A stretch of 64,000 nt of DNA from Tridacna crocea (taxonomy: Eukaryota; Mollusca; Bivalvia; Cardiida; Cardiidae). Position 1 is the stretch's first letter. Each line of letters starts with the position of its first letter. The position numbers and the translations under genes are program-made. Positions 1-9,878 of this stretch are shown here, in pieces. The notes under the pieces are model-generated. The model was given only the letters and a program-made list of their open reading frames with translations. It was not told the DNA's origin and did no database searches. Location of the stretch: contig OX031060.1 in assembly GCA_943736015.1 (NCBI GenBank), positions 26,551,231 to 26,615,230 on the forward strand, written 5' to 3'.

Positions 1-165
1 TGGGAAAAGGAGAAAAGGCTGGTTACCAGCATTTTCTCCTTTTCCCACTATGTTTTCTACCCTGCTGGAAACATATTTCAGTTTTTCAATTAGGTTTTTA
101 TTTTGTCGTCTTCAAGTGCCTTCAATTTGGACCAGTCTAAAAATTGTCGTTTGGCATAGGGTTAA
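1..165 (+). mobile_element. Hairpin TTAA MITE, right part, cut by window start
   Basis: Begins inside the central palindrome and runs through TTTTCTACCCT, TGTCGTCTTCAAGTGC and GGACCAGTCTAAAA to GGGTTAA. Orientation + means the CCTGAGAAAGAAGCC side comes first; the same convention is used for all copies. Confidence 0.85.
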
Positions 166-198
166 CTCATGATAACTGAGACTACAAAATTGTCCAGG

Positions 199-424
199 TT
201 AACCCTTTAACACAAAATGCTGACTTTTGATCCTCCTGGAAAAGAAGCCTTTGGAAGATGTGGTAAAAGGAGAAAATGCTGGTAACCACATATTTTCTCC
301 TTTTCCCACAAAGTTTTCTACCCTGTCAAAGAAAATTTGCACAATTGTAACCACTTTGAAATTGTTGTCTGCAAATGCTTTCAATTTGGACAAAGGCTAA
401 ATTTTTTGTCTGGTAAAGGGTTAA
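199..424 (+). mobile_element. Hairpin TTAA MITE, full length
   Basis: TTAACCCTTTAACAC at the left, TGGTAAAGGGTTAA at the right. The central palindrome is intact except near the tip (GGTAACCACATATTTT). Confidence 0.9.
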
Positions 425-484
425 AAGGTTTTACATTCTGTAAATTACATATAGCTAAAATTATGAGATTCATGATGTAAAAAA

Positions 485-560
485 ACAGAAAACTTTGATG
501 GAAAAAGAGGAAATGCTGGTATCTAAGGTTTTCTCCTTTTCATCGTTCAATATTTTCAAA
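485..560 (+). repeat. Decayed hairpin-MITE core
   Basis: GATGGAAAAAGAGGAAATGC followed by a weak reverse complement (TTTTCTCCTTTTCATC). The terminal parts are not recognisable. Confidence 0.5.
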
Positions 561-604
561 TCTCAAAACCTGAAGCTAAATTCAAACTGTCCTCTTCAAC
601 TTCT

Positions 605-832
605 TTAACCCTATACCAAGCCATCCAGACTTTAAACAATTCTGATAAAGAAGGCTTCTGAAAACGTTGTGGGAAAAGAAGAAAATGCTGGTAACTAGCA
701 TGTTCTCTTTTTCCCACAGTGTTTCCTATCCTGCTGAAAACAAATTTCAGTTTTTGAGTTTTGTTATTTTGTTATCTGCAAATGCTTTCAGTTTGGACAA
801 GTCTAGAATTTTGTTGTTTGGTGAAGAATTAA
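605..832 (+). mobile_element. Hairpin TTAA MITE, old but full length
   Basis: TTAACCCTATACC to GGTGAAGAATTAA. The palindrome has a GAAG arm variant on the left not matched on the right. Confidence 0.8.
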
Positions 833-853
833 ATTATGGATGACTGACATGGA

Positions 854-1082
854 TTAATTCTTTACCACACAATCCCGACTTTTAACGACCCGGAGAAGGA
901 AAACCTTTAAAAACCTTGTGTGAAAAGGAGAAAATGCCGGTAACCAGCATTTTCTCCTTTTCCCACAGTGTTTTCTACCCTTTCCAAATGAAATTTCAGT
1001 TTTTGAGTCATGCTTATTATGTCGTCTGCAAATGCTTTCAAGTTGGACTTGTCCAAAATTTTGTCATCTGGCAAAGAGTTAA
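854..1082 (+). mobile_element. Hairpin TTAA MITE, full length
   Basis: TTAATTCTTTACCACACAATCCC to GGCAAAGAGTTAA. The hairpin core is strong (GGAGAAAATGCCGGTAACCAG). Confidence 0.88.
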
Positions 1083-1234
1083 GATATATTGCAAATTAAC
1101 AATTTGTGGCTAAAGGAATATTTGAGTAGGGAAAAGGCAAATAATGACTGAAAGGAAAACAGGAAAAGTATTAGAGTAGGTATTCACTGAGGTTAATACC
1201 GGTAGTCTCTTTTAGCTCTTTACAATGAAAAAAA

Positions 1235-1360
1235 AATAAAGGATGGTCAAAACTGAAAGCATTTGCAGAAGACGAACCACATGGTGCACAGAGTAGAAAA
1301 GTTTTCTTTGAAAGGATAGAAAACATTGTGGAAAATGAGAGAATGCTGCCTTTTCGACCA
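1235..1360 (-). repeat. Half hairpin MITE, broken near hairpin tip
   Basis: CAAAACTGAAAGCATTTGCAG, then AGGATAGAAAACATTGTGG and GAATGCTG, where it stops and joins unrelated sequence. Confidence 0.65.
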
Positions 1361-1553
1361 GTACATATTGAAATCATTTGCAGACAACAAATTAAATGTC
1401 AACCAGATGTTGAGATATGTCTTGGAATAGATAGAAAAGATTGTGAGAAAAGCAGAAAATGCTAATTACCAGCATTTCTCTCCCTTTTCCTCATTATTTT
1501 CTAAAGCCTTCATCCTCAGGGTTAATAAAACAGGATTATGTGGTAAAAGTTTA
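1356..1553 (-). mobile_element. Hairpin TTAA MITE, decayed
   Basis: AAATCATTTGCAGACAACAAATTAAA, a core around AGAAAATGCTAATTACCAGC, and a right part to GGATTATGTGGTAAAAG. It abuts the preceding half copy. Confidence 0.7.
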
Positions 1554-1615
1554 ATACCTGTTGGTACAATTGATTGTTTTGATTGTATGGTGACTAGAGC
1601 CACTTTCAGTATTAT

Positions 1616-1885
1616 TTCAGTTATGTCACAGTGGCCAGTTCACCTATTGATGCTTTCCTGGAGTCTCTTTTATTAGTATTCCAAACAGTTTTCTTTTCCA
1701 AACCACTGGCAGCTTTCCCACCATTAACCATTGCCAGGATAATAGCCAGTGTTGGGAGAATGATGATTCCTGTGGCAATGACTATCAGCAATCCCCTAAA
1801 AGAAATTGGTCGAGCCAGGGATCGAGCCCACAACCTTTTGTTTCCAAGTCCTGCGTGCTACCGAATGAGCTACCAGGGCCTGGCT
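1616..1885 (-). mobile_element. tRNA-derived SINE (family I), reverse orientation
   Basis: The minus strand reads GGTAGCTCATTCGGTAGCAC (box A-like) and GGGCTCGATCCC (box B-like) at the right-hand end. The body matches the element at 3476-3760 (TCCTGTGGCAATGACTAT; GGCAGCTTTCCCAC). It lies directly left of duplication copy A. Confidence 0.65.
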
Positions 1886-2100
1886 TCCCTTTGGTATAAA
1901 GCTTTTGAAAAGATAATGGGAAAAGAGGAAAATGTAGATGACCTACATGTTGTTTTTCCCCAAGTTTTTTTTTAACAACTCAAAACAGTAACCATCCCTT
2001 GACCTATATTTGTAAGTTGCAAATGCTTTCAGTATTGTTTGTTAAAGTTTTAGCTTCAGGTACAGGAAATTGTGAGAATGTAAACACTGATTCAAATTTT

Positions 2101-2307
2101 TTTAAACTTTACCAAACTACATAATTTTAAACTTGTCCAAAATGAAAGCTTTTGCAGACAATTGAAATTTGTTTTCAGTAGGTTAGCAAACATTGTGGGA
2201 AAAGGAGAAAATACTGGTTATCAGCATTTTCTCCTTTTCTTATAACGTTTTAAAACTGCTTCTTTCACAGGCTTGTTAAAAGTTGGGATTTTGTGGTAAA
2301 GGTTTAA
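2101..2307 (-). mobile_element. Hairpin MITE, duplication copy A
   Basis: TTTACCAAACTACATAATTTT at the left and TTTGTGGTAAAGGTTTAAAC at the right. The palindrome is intact except the outer right arm. Its partner is 10371-10598. Confidence 0.8.
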
Positions 2308-2340
2308 ACAGGAATATGAATTAACTGACTTCACTTTGTT

Positions 2341-2570
2341 TTAACCCTTCACTTCGCAGACATTCATTTTGACGTACCAACAACAGGCAGCCTTTGAAAA
2401 CATTGTGGGAAAAGGAGAAATTACTCATAACGAGCAATTTCTCCATTTCACACAATGTTTTCCACTCAATCTGATATTTATATCCTCATTTGTCCATATT
2501 TTTGACATCATATCTTTATTTGTGGCTGAAATGGAAGAGCCCCAAACTGGCATATCAGGAAAAGGGTTAA
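2341..2570 (+). mobile_element. Hairpin TTAA MITE, divergent subfamily (ACTCATAACGAG tip)
   Basis: TTAACCCTTCACTTCGC to GGAAAAGGGTTAA. The arms read GGAGAAATTACTC / GAGCAATTTCTCC, and the outer arms differ from the main family. Related to 47511-47712. It is missing from duplication copy B, where 10598 runs almost straight on to 10643. Confidence 0.8.
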
Positions 2571-2579
2571 TGATAATTC

Positions 2580-2806
2580 TTAACCCTTTACTGTACAATC
2601 TCTGGTTTTTATGACCCTGAGGGAGAAGCCTTTTGAAAGCATTGTGGGAAAAGGAGAAAATGCTGATAACCAGCATTTTCTCCTTTTCCCACAATGTTTT
2701 CTACCCTGCTGGAAACAAATTTCAAATTTCCAGTTACAGTTACATTGTCGTCTGCAAGTGCTTTCAATTTGGACTAGTCTAAAATTCTGTTGTTGGTAAA
2801 GAGTAA
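2580..2806 (+). mobile_element. Hairpin TTAA MITE with intact palindrome (copy A)
   Basis: TTAACCCTTTACTGTACAATC at the left. The core AGAAAATGCTGATAACCAGC is intact, unlike its duplicate at 10644-10856. Confidence 0.88.
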
Positions 2807-2929
2807 TTACACCCAGAGAACTGAATATTTTTGTAAAATACATTTATATATACATGTATATGCACAGAACTGCTTGTTAAATAAATAAGGTTCGTTTTAT
2901 GAATTTCTATCTTTTTATCTTGTCATTCC

Positions 2930-3053
2930 TTTTACCCCATTCCACACAATCCTGAGTTTTAACAACCCCAAGTAGAGAAGGCTTTTGAAAAAACTGTAGG
3001 CTTTCTAAAACATTGTAGGAAAAGAAAAAAATGTTGAAGAAAAAGAAGGCTTT
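2930..3053 (+). repeat. Partial hairpin-MITE left halves
   Basis: CCATTCCACACAATCCTGAG opens like a MITE, followed by two left-arm pieces (AAAACTGTAGG, AAAACATTGTAGGAAAAG) without right arms. Partner in copy B: 10978-11117. Confidence 0.6.
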
Positions 3054-3283
3054 TTAACCCTTTACCACTCAGTAACGACTTTTAGCACCCCGTGAGGAAG
3101 AAGCCTTTTGAAAGCACTGTGGGAAAAGGAGAAAATGCTGGTAACCAGCGTTTTCTCTTTTTTCCACAGTGTTTTCTACCCTATCGGGATCAAATTTCAT
3201 TATTTGAGTCACATTTAAATTGTTGTCTGCAAATACTTTCAAGTTAGGCAAGGTCAAAACTTTGCCATCTGGGAAAGAGTTGA
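3054..3283 (+). mobile_element. Hairpin TTAA MITE, full length
   Basis: TTAACCCTTTACCACTCAG to GGGAAAGAGTTG, with the core GCTGGTAACCAGCG. Partner: 11118-11330. Confidence 0.85.
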
Positions 3284-3289
3284 AATATT

Positions 3290-3480
3290 GGAGGTTTTTG
3301 AAAACATTGTGGGGAAAAGAAGAAAATGCTGGTGACCAGAAGGGAAGTCTTTCACATAAAGAGATTGCTTTTGAAAACATTGTTGGAAAAGAAGAGAACG
3401 CTTGTGACCAGAAAAGGAGAATTCTTCTGACAAATCGACAGCTTTTGAAAACATTGTGGGAAAAGATGAAAATGCTCTGT
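3290..3480 (+). repeat. Array of three left half-hairpins, period about 73 bp
   Basis: Three successive units start TTTTGAAAACATTGT, continue as a GGAAAAGAAGAAAATGC-like arm and stop at the tip (GGTGACC), then run through a variable AAGTCTTTC... linker. No right arms are present. Conserved in copy B at 11340-11520. Confidence 0.75.
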
Positions 3481-3760
3481 AGCTCAGCTTGTAACAACAT
3501 TTGAGCAAGCATGTTGCTCGTACAAAATTCCAGCTTGCTAATTTCTCTCTGAGAATTTATGATGTTCATTGCAACAGGATACATTCCTATCTTGCTTCTG
3601 AATAACCCTAGATGGTTATGTGGGAAAGCAGCCAATGACTTAGGAACACCATAGTGAGAAGTGCTGGAAAAAAAATGCTGTGAGAGCATGTATAGGTGAA
3701 GTGGTTGCAGCTGTGATATCATTGAAAATATTTGAATAGTAACAACTCTTAGGCTGTTAA
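3476..3760 (+). mobile_element. tRNA-derived SINE (family I)
   Basis: Head CTGTAGCTCAGCTTG is box A-like. The body TTGCAACAGGATACATTCC and ATGTGGGAAAGCAGCCAATG is shared with 1616-1885 (reverse). The head fuses straight onto a half-hairpin unit. Copy B: 11516-11798. Confidence 0.6.
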
Positions 3761-3779
3761 GTGCAACTCAAGGACCTTT

Positions 3780-3848
3780 TGTAGACAGTGTTGATCAAGA
3801 TCAGACTGCACAGAACAAATAGTCTGATCTTTAATCTACACTGTCCTA
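3780..3848. repeat. GATC/CAGACTGCAC palindrome family
   Basis: GATCAAGATCAGACTGCACAG and its near reverse complement TAGTCTGATCTTTAATCTACACTGTC surround a short loop. Other members: 5817-5900, 6075-6125, 11838-11905, 13266-13345, 46120-46190, 60938-60992. Confidence 0.75.
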
Positions 3849-4064
3849 TAACTGGGATGTCTGATCCTGAAAAAAATACCTTTGAAATAGCCAAATTTTG
3901 GTTTTTACTATCAGTTTGAATTTTTCATCTCAGTTACTTAGTAGCATAAGGGTTGAATTTTAAACGAACAAATCTGCTAAACTATAAAAGTTCTGTACTA
4001 TTTAGTATTAATAACATTTACAGATAGTGTTTGATCAAAAGTTTCTCAAAAGAAGGACTTTGCG

Positions 4065-4195
4065 AAGGATATGAAATTATTGTGGCAAAAGGAAAATGGC
4101 ATGCAACCAGAAGTTTTCCTCAAGATTCTCATTATGTTTTCCAAAAGCCTAAACAGTGTCCCTAAGTATCGGGACTGTCTTGTAAAGGGTTAAAT
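4065..4195 (-). mobile_element. Old hairpin-MITE right part
   Basis: Decayed core (TTGTGGCAAAAGGAAAATG) and a readable end, ATCGGGACTGTCTTGTAAAGGGTTAA. Copy B partner 12115-12246. Confidence 0.6.
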
Positions 4196-4199
4196 TGCA

Positions 4200-5450
4200 G
4201 GATAATTTATTGATTAAAATGTATAAGAAAGATTCATATACAAGCATACTGTTTGACAAAGTTTTTCATTGATTTAAATAAGCCACTGTGAAGTCTACAT
4301 AATTATGTGCAGATATGATTTTCCTTAATTCATATATGACGAAAAAATAGATAAATAGCCATTTTTTCTCAATTAGATACAGTTTAATTACAATATCGAA
4401 TTATATCTTTTGTCAATCAACCCAAATCAATGGTGCCCATAGACTAGTACTGCAAAACTATCGCAGCTGGGATTTAAAAAAAAAAAATGGTCTAGGGGAG
4501 AAAACTCGTACTGTCTAAGAGTAAAGCAAGAGTAGTCTCCCTTATAATGATCATTTCTCCCAGACGCTTAACGGATCAAAGTACTAAACGCAACACTACG
4601 AAAAAGGTGACGTGCATGTAACGTTTTTAATCTGTTTTTGATGAAGATTTCAATTAATTTTAACAAAAGAGTGTCACTGATATTGATTTTAATACAAAAC
4701 ACTAGAATCTAAGTTTTAAATAAGATTATTTCCTGCTTTTTCTACTTGAAATCCGAATGGAATCACCGAGAAAGGTTTTAATCTTTGAAAATCGCCATTT
4801 GCAAAGGCATGAGGTTTGCGGACGACATCGTTTAAAATCAAAGCGCTGACGCACTGAAGGCAGCGGGTTTTTGCCAGCTACAGATCTTATATGTATTATT
4901 TTCTTTGCACAGGTTTCCTTTATACTTGACTATAACAATCTAAAAAAGTAAAAGGATGCCTAAATCGATCTGCAAACAGTATAGACCTAGGTCAGCCTGT
5001 GCAGACAGTCAGCATGTGCACAGGCAGACCTGGGCTGAAACTTTTCGCCATAGGTCAATTTTCTGTACATCGAAGGATCGGTCTATCCAAAAACGAAGCA
5101 GGTTGTTAAAAGAATAGGTTATTATGGACCAATAATTATTTATGTCTTGCTTGGTTTAATCCATTATGAGGATGCAAGAAATCACCTTTTGCCAAAGCAC
5201 GGCTCGTTTATTTGTGGCTTAAACAGATATACAGGAGTACAAGCAGAAAACAAGAACTTGAATAAATGATCCCTTTCCAAAACAATCCCAAGAAACTTGT
5301 TAGAATGTCCAAAATCATGAACAGCAACAGCTGAAGTAGAATTAAACAACTTTTTCAACAATGTTTTCAGAAGGCCTCACTAGAGGGTCGTTAAGTCTTC
5401 ATTGTGTGGCAAAAATACCCTGTTCAGCAAACTTACTTTTCTGTGATTTA
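4200..5450. other. No gene seen; AT-rich unique-looking DNA
   Basis: No reading frame with protein-like composition. 4830-5810 is mostly absent from copy B. A short palindrome, AGGTCAGCCTGTGCAGACAG / TGTGCACAGGCAGACCTG, lies near 4988-5035. Confidence 0.5.
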
Positions 5451-5454
5451 TTGC

Positions 5455-5545
5455 CTTTACCTCTGATGCCTGGTTTGGAAAGAAAGTTGTGTCAGTACTG
5501 GTCACTGGTATGACCCAAGCTGTTTAAATCCCATTAAATGCTGAT
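5455..5545 (+). repeat. Tail fragment of SINE family II
   Basis: GGAAAGAAAGTTGTGTCAGTACTGG and a later AAGCTGTTTAAATCCCATTAAA match the 3' part of the SINE at 9879-10140. Confidence 0.5.
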
Positions 5546-5549
5546 AAAT

Positions 5550-5735
5550 TATACTAAAAGAAGCCATTTGCAGACAAAAAATTAAACATGGCTCAAATAA
5601 CAGCGTACATTTTTGATAGAGTAGAAAACATCGTTGGAAAAGGAGAAAATGCTGCTTACCAGCATTTTCTCCCCTTCCTACAATGTTTGTAAAAAGTTCT
5701 AAGGGTCGTTAAAACTTGGGATTGTGTTGTACAAG
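5550..5735 (-). mobile_element. Hairpin MITE, slightly truncated
   Basis: AAGCCATTTGCAGAC, a core of AGAAAATGCTGCTTACCAGC and a right part of GGGTCGTTAAAACTTGGGATTG. The ends are decayed. Confidence 0.75.
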
Positions 5736-5773
5736 TAAATGTATAACATAATCAGCATTTATCACTACTTTTA

Positions 5774-5816
5774 GCGCTTTACCACCCAATGCCGACTTCT
5801 AACAACCATGAGAGGC
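5774..5816 (+). repeat. MITE left-end fragment
   Basis: GCTTTACCACCCAATGCCGAC...ACCATGAGAGG, then an abrupt join to the GATC palindrome element. Confidence 0.55.
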
Positions 5817-5900
5817 TTGACTACACCAGCGAATGACACAGATCAAAGATCAGACTGCACGTTCTGTGCAGTCTGATTTTGATTTATGCCATCCGCAAAA
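5817..5900. repeat. GATC/CAGACTGCAC palindrome family
   Basis: GATCAAAGATCAGACTGCACG TTCT GTGCAGTCTGATTTTGAT is a near-perfect hairpin. It is flanked by TTGACTACACCAGCG, also seen in copy B at 13266. Confidence 0.78.
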
Positions 5901-6074
5901 GTTTCTGCTTTCCCCTATGGCGCCGAAAGCGTTAAGCCTATTTGGATAGAGTTAAAATCTTTATCAGATATATAGTTCCGGTACACTGTTCAAATCGTCG
6001 ACAGAGGTTCGATGTCTTAAGGCGCGTAAAAACGAAAACTTCAAAGTGCCATATACAGTAAAAGTTGCCTTTAC

Positions 6075-6128
6075 AGTCTGTGTAGATCATGATCAGACTG
6101 CACGTTGATCTTTGATCTACACCGTCCA
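6075..6128. repeat. GATC/CAGACTGCAC palindrome family, short copy
   Basis: GTAGATCATGATCAGACTGCACG is followed directly by TTGATCTTTGATCTACACCG. The central part is deleted. Confidence 0.65.
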
Positions 6129-6739
6129 CTTTCCTCAGACTTTCTGCACAATTTTATGCAACTTTAAAACGTTAATTGTTCGGAAAGTTTTTTTTAGACC
6201 GAAGTTATCTCTTGTTTATTTGGCGCCCTATTGGTTTGTAACGGGAACGGTTTTATATCCATTAGAATTTAACTAGACATCATCTACCTACATTAAGCCA
6301 ATTTATGTTTTGAAGTTGAGCTATAAAATGACCTTCTATATTTAGCGATATATACATGTATGTCGATATCGTCATTGAATGAAAACATAGTTTTGTTTGT
6401 AAGTTTGCGTTTTAAGTTATCGTAGTGGTTATCATTAACTCATTAATTTCATGTACTGAACATCTACTACCTCAATGATATCTGTTACAAAATATTGCAT
6501 TTTTATTGTAGCGCGATCTTACAATGAATTCCAAATTCAAATATTGGCGGTTATAATTAACATGAAATAAACGGGAGACTACCTGCCGCCTGTTAAGAAA
6601 AATAATAAGTTTGACCTTTTTTTGTGGCATGTCGTTTTTAGAATGGTTAAAATTAACAATTTGACCTTATGAACTGATTGAAATTCGTTACACCTAGATG
6701 AAAAATTATCGTTTGTCTAACGGATCGTCTCCACAGACG

Positions 6740-7290
6740 TTACCGTGTTTATTCGTCCTCGGTTTTATGCTTGCTCTTGACTGGCATTTTTTGTAAGGTG
6801 CACAGGCATATAAGGACCAAAGACAGGAAGAGGAGGTTCCATGTCCCGCCTACTGCACGTACTATGCACATACTATAGCCGCAGAAATTTAGCACCTCCG
6901 AAAGTATCCAAAGCGAGGTTTTGGGCGGAGTCTTTGTTTTGTAGGCGTACCATTCAATGGTATGCACGTACTCACAACGCGACGCAGTCAGAAATAAGCC
7001 TTTTCCTCTCCAATAAGGGAGGCAACTGTAGCATTACTAATTACAAATGTTGTACGAGTTGTTTCCCTTTGACCATTAGTCGTTCATCATTCTCTTGCAA
7101 GACCCATATATTTTGAATGAATATCAGCCCGGAATAAAAAGCAAAGCAAAAGCGCAGATAAAATGGACGGAAATAAGCGATAGTAGCAATAAATTAAACA
7201 AACTGTGTAGAAAAAACAATGTAAATTGGTGTTACAAACAAAAATTGATGCGAAAGGAACAAACCGGAAATAGCAAATAACCTTGGTAGA
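6740..7290. other. Unidentified segment kept in both duplicates
   Basis: Higher GC than its surroundings and matches 14075-14610 well. It includes GGCGGAGTCTTTG and a dispersed CCCTTTGACCATTAG motif. Short reading frames differ in frame between the duplicates, so coding is unlikely. It could be an old regulatory region or another repeat; no function can be assigned. Confidence 0.4.
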
Positions 7291-7619
7291 GAAGATATGA
7301 CACTAGTTCCATGATTTCGTTACGATTCTACGGTTGCCGATTGTTGTTAGTCGCATGTTTCTTTTTTTCAGGTAAACACATGTATATCTTTGCATATGAA
7401 CCATATCAAACTCAAAGGCAATAAAACAGTAAACATGAACGAGATTCATATGTTCAGTATCCGGATTGTAGATATATTCGGATAAAAGTTTGAATTGTGA
7501 GAAAAATTTGAAATTTATTCAATACAACACTTTACGTTACTTGAAAGCAAAATAAAGAAAATAGCATAATTGAGAGAGGTTAGTATAAATACAGTTGTCA
7601 AAACTTGTTTCTATCGAAT

Positions 7620-7690
7620 GGCAGTCATTTGAACACCCGGTTATTTCGACACCCAGTCATTTCGACACATTTTGGTCATTTCAATCCTCG
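7620..7690. repeat. Short tandem motif ATTTCGACACCC
   Basis: GGTTATTTCGACACCC, AGTCATTTCGACACA and GGTCATTTCAATCC repeat at about 16-17 bp. Copy B has the same at 14965-15030. Confidence 0.6.
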
Positions 7691-8356
7691 GTGAAAAAAT
7701 GTTTGCAAACTTTGGTCATATCGACTTCTTATTTTTTAGAGCACTTTTTAAACTCGACTTTTTATTATCAAGTTACTTTAATTTCTTTTAAAGATGTCAT
7801 ATCAGTGTAATTTTGTGTTGGTGTGTGACCAAAACATGTTTTTAAATAACTTTATTCAAGGGGAATATCTCCGAGTATGGGTATATTTGTACAATTTTAT
7901 GTATTCTACTCAGCCTTCTTAATAAAGAGATTAATTTGCAGTATAATATTTATCACACCTTCACTTGTCTTTAACTGTGTTTGACTTCACATTTTTATCG
8001 ATCGGAATAAATCATAACTAATGAAAACCCTACAAAATATAACAAATGCTCAGACTAGACGATGACCACCTAAAAAAAGATTAAGAAAACATATATCCTT
8101 AACACATTCAAGATAAAAAATTGTAGGCTGTCTACATGTATACAGTACGTCCATTTTACCGAATCTGTAATTTACAGAAACCCTTTTACATCCAGCACAG
8201 CGGAGTTTTTTTGTCATGCAGTGAGGTAACCTTTGAAAGCATTGTGTCAGTGAGAGTTTTTAATAAGAGCAAACCGCAGTGCAGACTTTTTGAGCCATTT
8301 GGACCACATGGCAAATGATAAGTTAAAGAATGTTTGTTAATAATTGAGTTCTTCTT

Positions 8357-8455
8357 AAACCCTTTACCACACAATCCCAACTTTTAACAACCCTGAAAAA
8401 GAAGCATTTTGAAAACATTTTGGGAAAAGGAGAAAATGCTGGTAACTACAAGCTA
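8357..8455 (+). mobile_element. Half hairpin MITE ending at the hairpin tip
   Basis: TTAAACCCTTTACCACACAATCCC and the whole left arm to GCTGGTAAC, then an abrupt join to TACAAGCTACTTC. Copy B (15943-16035) has the same junction, so the break predates the duplication. Confidence 0.78.
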
Positions 8456-8494
8456 CTTCTATATAAACTACCAAAAAAATGAGAAAATTTTTGT

Positions 8495-8800
8495 ACCCCC
8501 CCAGAAAATGAATGGTTTTGGGGTTGTACTTGAATCATCCGCTTTGTCTGTGTATCTGTCTGTGTGTCTGTCCATCTGTGTACAAAATACCAGTAATTTT
8601 GTGTCCCAAACTCCTCCTACAGTTTTCCTTCAACTGTATTGAAAATTTGCACATATATTAATCATAATTATATCGAATATTTGCAAGATGCACTTTTCAA
8701 GTGTCAACTCTTCCTAGTTGGAGAATTATCTCCCCTTGAATTTGACACTTTTTTTTCTGTCAAAGGGCTGGCAGCGGTATTAAGTCACATTAAGTCACAG
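8495..8800 (+). repeat. Dispersed element with TGTCTG microsatellite
   Basis: TGTCTGTGTATCTGTCTGTG leads into TACAAAATACCAGTAATTTTG and a 3' part, GTCAAAGGGCTGGCAGCGG. Copy B at 16080-16430 has a C-run and CA repeat in front. It resembles the end of a satellite-type composite element. Confidence 0.55.
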
Positions 8801-8809
8801 CTCTAGTTC

Positions 8810-9035
8810 AACTTGCTGAAATAAAAAGGAATTGTAGACAACAAATGAAATGTAGTTCAAGCAATGACATTTGTCTCTGACAGTCAAAAACATGTTGGGA
8901 ATGTAGTTCAAAAATGAGTTTAGTGTTTGATAGAAAAAATTATTTGTTGGAAAAGGAGAAAATGCTAGTTCCCAATATTTTCTCATTTCCACATTATTTT
9001 CAAAATACATTTTCCTGGAGGTAATCAAGGGTTAA
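8810..9035 (-). mobile_element. Hairpin MITE, old
   Basis: The core GGAGAAAATGCTAGTTCCCAATATTTTCTC still pairs, and the right end is GGTAATCAAGGGTTAA. The left half is rearranged (AATGTAGTTCAA occurs twice). Copy B: 16440-16678. Confidence 0.65.
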
Positions 9036-9051
9036 TGAACTTTTCTTTCCA

Positions 9052-9480
9052 TCTTTGTAGTGTAAATATGGAAGGGAGGTGCAAAACGCAGGAACTAGTT
9101 TACCTCGTTGGAGAAGAGAGAAATCAAAAACCATAATATTTTTCGGGAAGAAGTTGTGAAGTATTTAACAAAAAAGTGGGGCAAGAGTCTTCCACCATCC
9201 ACACTCAGTGTTTTTTTTAAAAAACAAAGAGAAATGGACCAGTGGTTTGGAAGATTACAGGGTTCAGACTAGCACACCAAAACACATGAACCTGGATGAG
9301 AGCCTTTATCGTTGGTACTCAGACTTAAGTTCAAGAAATATTGTTGTAAGTGGTAATATGCTTGTCAAAAAGGCGAAGAAACTTGGCTATGAGCTGGGGA
9401 TTCAGGATTTATCTTATTCCAATGGATGGCCTGCTAGATTTAAGAAATGCCATAGTATTAGAGCATGCAAACCTAAATGT
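9052..9480 (+). pseudogene. Tigger/pogo transposase relic (CENP-B-type DNA-binding domain), copy A
   Basis: After a decayed N-terminal part, the frame reads LDESLYRWYSDL, VSGNMLVKKAKKLGYELGI and SNGWPARFKKCHSI. This is the second helix-turn-helix (CENP-B/Tc5 type) of pogo-superfamily transposases. The frame shifts near 9235 between an upstream FFKKQ...MDQWF-like reading and the main frame. The DDE catalytic domain is absent. Not a functional gene. Confidence 0.85.
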
Positions 9481-9554
9481 AAGAATGTTTTTCAAGTCCA
9501 ACCCAAGTTTTTACTGGTTTTAATTCTTTATCTCGACCAAATTCCTGTTGACTT

Positions 9555-9702
9555 TTTTTTTCACCAGCAATTTCTCCTTTTCTCACACTGTTTTGTACTC
9601 TTTACAAAACAAATTTCAAATTTTTAGTCACCTTTATTTTGTCATCTGCAAATGCTTTTGATTTCGACAAATCCAAAATATTGTCGTTTGGTAATGAGTT
9701 AA
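9555..9702 (+). mobile_element. Right half of a hairpin MITE
   Basis: Starts at the tip (ACCAGCAATTTCTCC) and runs to GGTAATGAGTTAA; the left half is lost. Copy B keeps the whole element at 17285-17521, so the loss occurred after the duplication. Confidence 0.75.
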
Positions 9703-9865
9703 CTCTTTATTTCAACCAAAATCCTGTTGATCTTTTACAAGATGAAAACCTTTTAGACTCAAACCAAAAGCATTTACAGACAAAGGTGAAAAAACATTGC
9801 AGGAGAAGGAGAAATGTTGTATATTTGCATTTTCTCCTTTTATACAGTCTTTCTTTTTTTGTAGT
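9699..9865 (-). repeat. Old reverse hairpin-MITE fragment
   Basis: TTAACTCTTTATTTCAACC, AAAGCATTTACAGACAAAGG and a core of GGAGAAATGTTGTATATTTGCATTTTCTCC. Copy B: 17518-17665. Confidence 0.55.
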
Positions 9866-9878
9866 TCTGTTTTTCTAG

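Noticed and set aside
1631-1975. 114-codon frame over 1631-1975
   Set aside because: It lies within a reverse SINE and a MITE trace; composition follows the repeat.
3069-3722. 217-codon minus-strand frame
   Set aside because: It runs through three half-hairpin units, a MITE and a SINE; repeated FSSFPTMFSKA-type peptides come from the hairpin arms.
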